From JANOQP01 sp044227705 (GTDB lineage: Bacteria; Bacteroidota; Bacteroidia; Chitinophagales; Saprospiraceae), in the NCBI GenBank assembly GCA_044227705.1, contig JBGAWE010000188.1:1-9272 (forward strand): a stretch of 9,272 nt of DNA. Direction: 5' to 3'. Under the pieces are notes generated by a model. The model saw only the letters and a program-made list of their open reading frames with translations. It was not told where the DNA came from and did no database searches. The position numbers and the translations under genes are program-made. This document shows positions 1 to 5,936 of the stretch, piece by piece (positions within the stretch are counted from its first letter, which is position 1; each line of letters opens with the position of its first letter).

Positions 1-1959
1 ACACGAGGAACCGCCGATTTCGAGCACTTGTCCCGTGCATTTGTTGACGAGTTTGTAGCACTTGGGCGGGTCGATGCCGGGGTCGGAGCAGTTGAAAAGC
101 GGGTTGCCGGAGAGGCGGAAGTTGAAGTCACCGCCGTTGCAGCCGTAGTTGACGCCCGTCGGTTTGCTCACGATTTGGGTGTTGAACCAGCCCGATGCGC
201 CAAATTGCGTCGCCTCGTTGAGGTTGGCGCCGACGCCGAGCTGGAAGCTCGGGCCGTTGCGCGTGATTTTCACCACGCCGCCCGCTTGGCTGCCTTGTCC
301 GGTCAAGGTGCCGGTCGTGGTGGTGTAGTAGTACCAGTTTTTCGCATCGATGGTGTAGCAATTGGCCGATTTCGGGCTGCCCGAGGGCGCAACGAACGTG
401 CGGCCGGTGAAGGTCACGTCCACGGCAAACTTCACGTTCGCGTCGCCGCTGTTGACGGCGAGGCCGGTGAGTCGGGCCGTCCCGTCGGCTTTTTCCTCGA
501 AAACGCCATTTTGGAGGAGGTAATAATTGCCCTTGCCCGGCACGAGGCCGTTGAGCCAAAGGCTGTACGGCTGCCCGGCGACGCAGTTGGTGCCGCTGTT
601 TTTCACGAGGTTGTCGGCCGTGTTGCGCGTTGCGGCGGTGACGCAAGAGGTGTTGCCGCAGGCTGCCGAGGCGTTCACCGTGACCGTCGCCGTGCAGCTC
701 GATGTGAGGCCTTGGAAGTCGCGAGCCGTCAAAGTGACCTTCACCGTTCCGACGTTCGAGCAGTTGACCGTTGCGGGCGTGACCGTGAGCGAGCCGCCCG
801 AGCAATAGTCATAGGTCGACATGTTGTCGATCATCTGCGGCGTGATGGTCGCCACGCCCGTCGCGTCAAGGGTGACAGCGGCCGGCTTGCACATCGCCAT
901 CGGCTTGATCATCTCGGTCTCCGAGTGCAGGACAATGCCGCCCATGATGCTCGACTGGTCAATCGTCCCCTTGATTTCATAGACGATGCCCATGATCCAG
1001 ACCTTACCTGTGATGGCGGCGAGGATGGCCGAGTTTTGATAGAATTTCGAGCATTGGAGGATTTCAAGGGTTGCGTAGTTGTTGACCGTGAGGTTGTTGC
1101 GGAAGACGGCGCCTGCCTCGTTCCACGTGGTGACGACGTCTGTGCAGGAGGGGCAGCCGTTGTTGTAGGTTCCGTTGTTGACGAGCTCGCCAGCGACATT
1201 GACGACACTCTTGTTGTTGAACGTGCCGTTGTTGACCAAGAGGCCGCCCGGCACGACGCGCAGTCCGCCGAGGTTGTCGAACGAGCCGTCGTTGGTCATC
1301 GTCCCTTTGATTTCGACGAAGGCGGGGGCCGCAGCATTATTAAAAGCGCAGGCCGGGCGCAGGAACATCGAGGCACCGGGCGAGAGCGAGAGTGTTTTGT
1401 TGTTCGTGCAAGTCCCTGTCGAGTAGAATTCACCCGAGATCAAAAAGAAGCCGTTGTTGGTCATCGCCCCGTCGTTGCGGAAGGTGGCGTAGACCGATAC
1501 GTTGCCCCCGTCGACGTTGGTGAAAGTCCCGCCCGGGTTGTTCTGAAAGAGCGCCCCCGAGCCGGAGATGGTCAGCGGCCCGTAGTTGACAAAGAGGCCG
1601 TTGTTGAAAACGACGCCGCTGTTGTCAAAACCGCTCGGGCCCCGGTGGTAGGCCGTCCCGTTGACGGTGACGACGGCGCCGGGGAAGTTTTGGATGTTGT
1701 TGAAATTGTCGGCCGTCCCGTCGATGAAAAGCTGGCCGCCGTTCTGCAACAGGAAGTCGATGACAACGGAGCCGCCCATGTGCGGCCAGTTCGGGGCCGA
1801 GAAGGGGATGAACGCCGTGCCGCCCGTGACGGGCGCGCCGTTCGTCCAGTTGCCGGGGTCGGTCCAGCTCGTGCTGGCCGTGCCGGTCCAGTTGGTCGAT
1901 TGCGCCCGGCCCGTCATGGCGACGAGGCAACAGAGCGCGAGAAGGTAAAAGACTCTCAT
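1..1959 (-). CDS. Large secreted multidomain surface protein, C-terminus missing (partial)
   Basis: The frame is open for 653 codons from the ATG at 1959 to the left edge, so the C-terminus is not visible. Residues 1-20 are a signal peptide (MRVFYLLALCC..., likely cut after GRAQ). Residues 21-53 are a Trp/Asn/Gly-rich segment (NWTG, SWTDPGNWTNGAP) common at the N-terminus of secreted Bacteroidota proteins. Residues 116-267 carry an Asn-Asn-Gly ladder (NNGLF, TNNGFF, VNNGTFNN, VNNGTYNN) with 18-20 residue spacing in its last turns, which suggests a beta-helix. Residues about 353-429 resemble HYR/Ig-like domains (LDATGVATITPQMID, then SCTATVTV). Residues about 450-618 are a Gly/Asn-rich beta domain of a kind I associate with Saprospiraceae (NGVFEEKADGTARLTG, FQLGVGANLNEATQFGASG). 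Residues 634-653 (CYKLVNKCTGQVLEIGGSS) look like the start of a ricin-type lectin domain. Type IX secretion is likely, but any sorting domain lies outside the window. The function is unknown; adhesion or glycan binding is an inference. Confidence 0.86.
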   Translation of the reverse strand, partial: MRVFYLLALCCLVAMTGRAQSTNWTGTASTSWTDPGNWTNGAPVTGGTAFIPFSAPNWPHMGGSVVIDFLLQNGGQLFIDGTADNFNNIQNFPGAVVTVNGTAYHRGPSGFDNSGVVFNNGLFVNYGPLTISGSGALFQNNPGGTFTNVDGGNVSVYATFRNDGAMTNNGFFLISGEFYSTGTCTNNKTLSLSPGASMFLRPACAFNNAAAPAFVEIKGTMTNDGSFDNLGGLRVVPGGLLVNNGTFNNKSVVNVAGELVNNGTYNNGCPSCTDVVTTWNEAGAVFRNNLTVNNYATLEILQCSKFYQNSAILAAITGKVWIMGIVYEIKGTIDQSSIMGGIVLHSETEMIKPMAMCKPAAVTLDATGVATITPQMIDNMSTYDYCSGGSLTVTPATVNCSNVGTVKVTLTARDFQGLTSSCTATVTVNASAACGNTSCVTAATRNTADNLVKNSGTNCVAGQPYSLWLNGLVPGKGNYYLLQNGVFEEKADGTARLTGLAVNSGDANVKFAVDVTFTGRTFVAPSGSPKSANCYTIDAKNWYYYTTTTGTLTGQGSQAGGVVKITRNGPSFQLGVGANLNEATQFGASGWFNTQIVSKPTGVNYGCNGGDFNFRLSGNPLFNCSDPGIDPPKCYKLVNKCTGQVLEIGGSSC

Positions 1960-2123
1960 TTTAGATTGTTTGTGATAGAAATTTTAGAAAAAGGATGGAA
2001 AAGCCATGCCGTGCGGAGGCACAGCCGGTCGTGTTGTCTCGACGGAAAAAATTGAGCGCGGATAAAGAAACGGCCGGACGAGGCCGAGAAACCGGCGCGG
2101 GGGAGGGGCCGATTTTTGAAACG

Positions 2124-2140
2124 AGCCGCTGGGGGCGGCT
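2124..2140 (-). other. GC-rich hairpin in the predicted leader of the surface protein mRNA
   Basis: AGCCGC (2124-2129) and GCGGCT (2135-2140) are perfect inverted repeats around a 5-base loop. It lies between the promoter candidate and the surface protein start, so it would fold in the leader RNA. No T-run follows on either strand, so it is not a standard terminator. A regulatory role is possible but unproven, since hairpins this size occur by chance in GC-rich DNA. Confidence 0.25.
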
Positions 2141-2255
2141 TTCGCGGAATTGTCGGCCGAAGCCTGAAAAACGGGGGAGATGATTTCGGCTAATTTTGCC
2201 GAACGGGAGGAGAGATTAACCTCGACGGGCGACAGGGCGCTGCCCGGTGACGGGG

Positions 2256-2284
2256 CAAAAGTAGAGGGACATCCGAGCCGCAAA
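2256..2284 (-). promoter_or_regulatory. Bacteroidota-type promoter candidate for the surface protein gene
   Basis: On the minus strand, TTTG (2284-2281) is followed after 17 bases by TACTTTTG (2263-2256). This matches the known Bacteroidota -33 TTTG / -7 TAnnTTTG pattern at every defined position and with an accepted spacing. Transcription would start near 2250 and run toward the ATG at 1959, leaving a leader of about 290 bases. The motif match is seen directly; its activity is inferred. Confidence 0.5.
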
Positions 2285-2291
2285 CCGGCAA

Positions 2292-2308
2292 TCCCTTTGT
2301 TGAAGGGA
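2292..2308. repeat. Small inverted repeat upstream of recQ
   Basis: TCCCTT and AAGGGA flank a 5-base loop (TGTTG), 42 bases before the recQ start. It could be an operator or a leader hairpin for recQ, but the 6-base arms are short enough to be chance. Confidence 0.2.
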
Positions 2309-2350
2309 ATTTACGCGATGCCCGCACCGACCGCTTTTCACTAAAAAATC

Positions 2351-4270
2351 ATGGCCAAGACCGCTGAACCGCTCGAAATCTTGCAAAAAAACTGGGGCCA
2401 CGCCGCCTTCCGGCCGCTGCAAGAGGACATCGTGCGCACCGTCCTCGACGGCCGGGACGCGCTCGCCCTCTTGCCGACGGGCGGTGGAAAGAGCATCTGC
2501 TTTCAGGTTCCGGCTTTATGCAAACCGGGGATTTGCCTCGTCGTCTCGCCGCTCGTCGCGCTGATGAAAGACCAAGTGGCTAACCTCAAAAAGCGCGGGA
2601 TTCGCGCAGCCGCCATCTACTCGGGGATGTCGAACCGCGAAATCGACATCGCCTTCGAGAATGCCTGCAACGGCGGTTTCAAGCTCCTCTACCTCTCGCC
2701 CGAACGGCTGCAGACCGACATGGCCCTCGCCCGAATCGAGCGCATGGACGTGAACCTGCTCGCCGTCGACGAGGCGCACTGCATCAGCCAGTGGGGCTAC
2801 GACTTCCGCCCGCCCTACCTGGAAATCGCCGAAATCCGGCGGCTCATCCCCAAAACGCCGGTCATCGCGCTGACGGCGACGGCCACCCCCGAGGTCGTTG
2901 AGGACATCCAAAAGAAGCTCCTTTTCAAGACCGGCTCGCAGGTCTTCCAACAGAGCTTCCAGCGCACAAACCTCTCGTATTCAGTCATTTACGAGCGGCC
3001 GGAGGACAAGCTGGCCAAGCTCCTCGACATCACCAAGAGCGTCGGCGGTTCGGCCATCGTCTACGCCCGCAACCGTCGGCAGACGCGGGAAGTCGCCGAG
3101 TTCCTTTTGAAAAACAAGGTCTCCGCCGACTTCTACCACGCCGGTCTCGACTACGAGACCCGCTCGAAAAAACAGGAGGACTGGACCGCCAGCCGCACGC
3201 GAATCATGGCCTGCACCAACGCCTTCGGCATGGGCATCGACAAGCCGGACGTTCGCCTCGTCGTCCACCTCGATTTGCCGGACACGCTCGAAGCCTATTT
3301 TCAGGAGGCCGGGCGCGGCGGTCGCGATGGCAAAAAGAGCTACGCCGTCCTCCTCTTTGATGACAAGGACGCGGAGAAGCTGCGCCAGCTCTTCGAGCTG
3401 TCCTTTCCAGAAATCCACGAGTTGCGGCAGGTTTACCAAATGCTCGGCAGCTACACGCAACAGGCCGTCGGCAGCGGGGCAGGGGAGAGCTACGATTTCA
3501 GCTTCGAGCATTTTTGCGAAAAATGGAAGCTCGAACCGTTGCCCGCGCTGGCCGCGCTGAAGGTTTTGCAACAAGAAGGATGGGTGAGCCTCTCTGACTC
3601 TGTTATGAAAACTTCGAGCCTCCGAGTAACCGCTACTCGTGATGAGATTTACAATTACCAATTGAAAAACCCCGCACTTGAAAATCTGATAAAAACATTG
3701 TTCAGGGCCTATGACGGATTGACCGAGGACTATGCCTCGATAAGCGAGGGCTATATGGCCAATTGGATGAAGCTGAAAACAGAGGACGTTGAACGACAGC
3801 TCAACTTCCTCCACAAAGAAGGACTCGTCGATTACTCGCCCGCAAAGGACAAGCCGCAACTGACCTTCACCCGCGACCGAATCCCCTATCAGAACCTGAC
3901 CATCGACCCCGAACGGTTCAGTTTTCGGAAAAAACGCGCGGCGTTCCGCCTCGAATCCGCCATCCGATACGCCGAGCGGCGCGAGTGCCGCAGCGTTCAG
4001 CTCCTCCGATATTTCGGGGAAAAGGACGCGCCCGACTGCGGCATCTGCGACGTTTGCACTGGCCGCAACAAGCCCGAGCTGATGGGGCAGCAGTTCGGTT
4101 TCTTCGAGCAAAAAATCCTGCAAGCCATTGACAAACAACCGGTTACGGTTCAGGAGCTTTTGGCAGACTTTCCGATGCGGCAGCACGAACTGGCGCGGCA
4201 GGCCATCGAATTTCTAATCGCCGAAGGCGCGGTGACGACCGAAAACTTCAAACTCAAACGCGCCGAATGA
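2351..4270 (+). CDS. recQ: ATP-dependent DNA helicase RecQ
   Basis: This 639-residue superfamily 2 helicase unwinds DNA 3'-5' in recombination and stalled-fork repair. All core motifs are visible: motif 0 (NWGHAAFRPLQ, 14-24), Walker A (LPTGGGKS, 41-48), DEAH (140-143) followed by CISQWGYDFRP, motif III (LTATAT, 174-179), motif IV (IVYARNRRQT, 236-245), motif V (AFGMGIDKPDV, 291-301) and the arginine-finger motif VI (QEAGRGGRDG, 318-327). The RecQ C-terminal zinc site is complete (Cys 546, 563, 566, 569; CGICDVC), followed by a winged-helix region. About 60 residues remain after it, too few for a convincing HRDC domain, so this looks like the HRDC-less form. The start is fixed by an A-rich stretch (CTAAAAAATC) directly before the ATG and by the short distance to motif 0. 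The stop overlaps the start of the next gene. Confidence 0.97.
   Translation: MAKTAEPLEILQKNWGHAAFRPLQEDIVRTVLDGRDALALLPTGGGKSICFQVPALCKPGICLVVSPLVALMKDQVANLKKRGIRAAAIYSGMSNREIDIAFENACNGGFKLLYLSPERLQTDMALARIERMDVNLLAVDEAHCISQWGYDFRPPYLEIAEIRRLIPKTPVIALTATATPEVVEDIQKKLLFKTGSQVFQQSFQRTNLSYSVIYERPEDKLAKLLDITKSVGGSAIVYARNRRQTREVAEFLLKNKVSADFYHAGLDYETRSKKQEDWTASRTRIMACTNAFGMGIDKPDVRLVVHLDLPDTLEAYFQEAGRGGRDGKKSYAVLLFDDKDAEKLRQLFELSFPEIHELRQVYQMLGSYTQQAVGSGAGESYDFSFEHFCEKWKLEPLPALAALKVLQQEGWVSLSDSVMKTSSLRVTATRDEIYNYQLKNPALENLIKTLFRAYDGLTEDYASISEGYMANWMKLKTEDVERQLNFLHKEGLVDYSPAKDKPQLTFTRDRIPYQNLTIDPERFSFRKKRAAFRLESAIRYAERRECRSVQLLRYFGEKDAPDCGICDVCTGRNKPELMGQQFGFFEQKILQAIDKQPVTVQELLADFPMRQHELARQAIEFLIAEGAVTTENFKLKRAE
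4267..4270 (+). promoter_or_regulatory. ATGA stop/start overlap coupling recQ to the glycosyltransferase
   Basis: The recQ codons end GCC GAA TGA, and the glycosyltransferase begins with the ATG formed by the last A of GAA and the TG of the stop. A 4-base overlap of this type is a standard sign of translational coupling. No promoter is seen just upstream, so the glycosyltransferase is probably expressed from the recQ transcript. Confidence 0.75.
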
Positions 4271-5367
4271 CCCGTCGCCCGCGCACCATCCACACCGTCA
4301 CCAACGACCTCAACCACGACCAGCGGATGCAGCGCATCTGTTCGACGCTCACGCGGGCAGGCTTCGAGGTGCTGCTTGTTGGTCGGGAAAGGCGCGTTTC
4401 AAAGCCGCTGGGCGAACAAGTTTTCAATCAAAAGAGGCTGCGCTGCTGGTTCGAAAAAGGGCCGCTTTTCTATCTCGAGTTCAATTGGCGACTGTTCATC
4501 TTCTTGTTGAACTCAAAATTCGACATACTGAACACCATCGACCTCGACACCATGCCCGGCGGGCTGGCGGCCGCTTTTTTTAAGAGGAAAAAGCGGGTCT
4601 TCGACGCGCATGAATGGTTCAGCGAGGTGCCGGAAGTTGTCGGGCGGCCAGTGGTCAAAAAGGTTTGGGAGATGGTCGGCTGGCTGGGCGTTCGGTTCTA
4701 TGACAGGTGTTACACGGTTGGCGAGTGCTTGGCCGGGGCTTTCACGGACATTTATGGGAAACGGTTCGAGGTCATCCGAAACTTGCCGCTCTCTCGCTTG
4801 ACTGCCTCCATCACCGCGCCGCTCCAGCCGAGGGTAATTCTCTATCAAGGCGCGCTCAACGAAGGTCGCGGAATTGAGGCCTCCATCATGGCGATGAAGT
4901 GGGTTGAATTTGCCGAACTCTGGCTCGCGGGAGAGGGGGATTTGTCAGAAATTCTTCGCAAGCTCGTCGCTGAAAACAACCTCGAAAATCGGGTGAAATT
5001 CCTCGGACAGCTTCGCCCTGAGGAGTTGAGAGACCTCACCTCAAAAGCATGGATCGGACTTAACTTGCTGGAAAACAGAGGTTTAAGCTACTACTTCTCT
5101 CTGGCCAACAAGTTCTTTGACTATATCCAAGCCGGTGTTCCGAGCCTGAACATGAACTTCCCAGAGTATCAGAAAATTTGTGCAACCCAATCGGTAGGTT
5201 TGCTGCTCGACAACTGCCAGCCTCAGACCATCGCCGCAGCCATCCGGCGGCTGAAAGAGGACGAAAACCTCCATCAAAAACTTGCCGAAAACTGCGCCGC
5301 CGCCGCCCGAATCTTCAACTGGGAAAAGGAGGAACCGACCCTCATCAACCTCTACCGCTTCGACTGA
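4267..5367 (+). CDS. Glycosyltransferase, GT-B fold, family 4-like
   Basis: This 366-residue protein most likely moves a sugar from a nucleotide-sugar donor onto an envelope glycan or secreted polymer; donor and acceptor cannot be read from the sequence. The N-terminal domain has the acceptor-side pattern TVTNDLNHDQRMQRICSTL (10-28), a hydrophobic strand (FEVLLVG, 33-39) and DAHEWFSEVPE (113-123), typical of GT4-like enzymes. The C-terminal domain has the donor-side strand VILYQGALNEGRGIE (190-204), LAGEGD (220-225), VKFLGQL (243-249) and a segment from LLENRGLSYYFSLANKF to FDYIQAGVPSL (267-294) that corresponds to the usual EX7E/nucleotide-binding region. There is no signal peptide or clear membrane helix, so it is probably cytoplasmic or peripheral. 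Its ATG overlaps the recQ stop (ATGA), implying translational coupling. No other glycan-biosynthesis gene is nearby. Confidence 0.88.
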   Translation: MTRRPRTIHTVTNDLNHDQRMQRICSTLTRAGFEVLLVGRERRVSKPLGEQVFNQKRLRCWFEKGPLFYLEFNWRLFIFLLNSKFDILNTIDLDTMPGGLAAAFFKRKKRVFDAHEWFSEVPEVVGRPVVKKVWEMVGWLGVRFYDRCYTVGECLAGAFTDIYGKRFEVIRNLPLSRLTASITAPLQPRVILYQGALNEGRGIEASIMAMKWVEFAELWLAGEGDLSEILRKLVAENNLENRVKFLGQLRPEELRDLTSKAWIGLNLLENRGLSYYFSLANKFFDYIQAGVPSLNMNFPEYQKICATQSVGLLLDNCQPQTIAAAIRRLKEDENLHQKLAENCAAAARIFNWEKEEPTLINLYRFD

Positions 5368-5380
5368 ATCCCGTCTCGCG

Positions 5381-5422
5381 CTCAAAACTCAAAACCCGAA
5401 ACTCAGCACTCGGCACTCGGCG
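5381..5422. repeat. Degenerate 7-base tandem repeat, six units
   Basis: Read in sevens from 5381, the sequence is CTCAAAA, CTCAAAA, CCCGAAA, CTCAGCA, CTCGGCA, CTCGGCG. Every unit starts C-T/C-C, and position 7 is A in five of six. The period is clear by eye although the units have diverged. It lies just after the glycosyltransferase stop and before the broken DoxX gene. Degenerate heptamer arrays occur in intergenic DNA of several bacterial groups; their role is unknown. Confidence 0.7.
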
Positions 5423-5459
5423 AAAAATACCTTCGCGCCCACCTCCCAGCCGACGGGCA

Positions 5460-5474
5460 AACCAACCAACCAAC
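5460..5474. repeat. Short tetranucleotide repeat (AACC-type)
   Basis: The unit ACCA is repeated over about 15 bases (AACCAACCAACCAAC), ending 6 bases before the first ATG of the DoxX-like gene. At this length it could arise by chance or by slippage. Its position in the start region means copy-number change would alter the leader, but not the reading frame. Confidence 0.4.
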
Positions 5475-5480
5475 ATTTCG

Positions 5481-5904
5481 ATGCGTGATATTGTGGAGCT
5501 TTTGGCGAGGGCCTGTCACCAGCACGTGATTTTGTGTTTGAGGCGCGGGACAACATCATCCATTTCGGCGACGCGAAACAGGTGCAAGACCAGGCGTGTG
5601 GTGGAAGACCGAGACCATCCTTTACGCGGGCTGCATCTTCCTCGTGCTCGGCAGTTTGAGCCTCCTTTTCGGCTATCGGGCGAAGCTCGGCGCGGGGCTT
5701 TTGCTCTCGTACCTCATCCCGGCGACCTTCGTCTACCACGACTGGTGGACCCTCCAGCCTGGCACCGACCGGCACACGATGTCCATCGTTTTCATGCGCG
5801 ATTTGGCGGTCATCGGCGGACTTTTGATGGTCTTGGTCAACGGCGCGGGGCGCTATTCGGTCAAGCGGCTGCTGGCGACGACAAAGGTTCGGCAGTTCAT
5901 CTGA
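5481..5904 (+). pseudogene. DoxX-like membrane protein gene broken by frameshifts
   Basis: The last 102 codons (open from a GTG at 5596, stop 5902-5904) resemble the C-terminal part of DoxX-family integral membrane proteins. They show three hydrophobic segments, GYRAKLGAGLLLSYLIPATFVYHDWW, then MRDLAVIGGLLMVLVNGAGRYS. That piece lacks the first transmembrane part. The missing N-terminus is readable upstream in other frames: MRDIVELLARA from the ATG at 5481, then FEARDNIIHFGDAKQVQDQ in a second frame (about 5537-5593), then VWWKTETILYAG in the third. Joined, they give about 140 residues, a normal DoxX length. At least two frame changes are needed, one between about 5514 and 5540 and one at the CAGGCGTG near 5591-5598, where one lost G would explain it. 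DoxX proteins are small membrane proteins, in places linked to quinone or thiol redox chemistry; the role here is unknown. Alternatives are sequencing error or a genuine short protein starting at 5596. Confidence 0.68.
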
Positions 5905-5936
5905 CCCCCGATTTTGAATGGAAAACTTCTGTTTTT

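Larger units (their letters stand above)
1960..2350. other. Divergent non-coding region between the surface protein gene and recQ
   Basis: These 391 bases separate two divergent genes. Short frames on both strands can be read through, but their translations are Pro/Ser/Arg-rich and they lack a plausible start context or recognisable domain, so I call no gene here. The region holds a promoter-like pair on the minus strand (2256-2284), a GC hairpin (2124-2140) and a small inverted repeat (2292-2308). I found no clean Bacteroidota promoter on the plus strand for recQ. If the minus-strand promoter is right, the surface protein mRNA has an untranslated leader of almost 300 bases, unusually long for an ordinary gene. 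Confidence 0.6.

Noticed and set aside
28..2055. A 675-codon open frame on the plus strand opposite the surface protein
   Set aside because: Its translation is Arg/Val/Ala/Asp-rich with no domain, while the minus strand gives a signal peptide and recognisable domains. In GC-rich genes the antisense frame often lacks stops.
1984..2283. A 99-codon minus-strand frame in the leader region
   Set aside because: It needs a TTG start lying inside the -33 element of the promoter candidate, and has Ser/Pro-rich composition and no domain.
2981..4186. A 401-codon minus-strand frame opposite recQ
   Set aside because: It is the antisense shadow of recQ, whose plus-strand helicase motifs are complete.
5381..5474. 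CRISPR array
   Set aside because: Units are only 7 or 4 bases, contiguous, with no spacers and no cas genes nearby.
5481..5904. Programmed frameshifting in the DoxX-like gene
   Set aside because: Two or more shifts in different contexts would be required, and no slippery heptamer with downstream structure is visible. Decay or sequencing error is simpler.
5178..5936. An upstream extension of the aminotransferase frame back to 5178
   Set aside because: It runs through the glycosyltransferase tail, the repeats and the DoxX remnant, and reads as Arg/Pro-rich nonsense. The Tat motif begins at the ATG at 5937.
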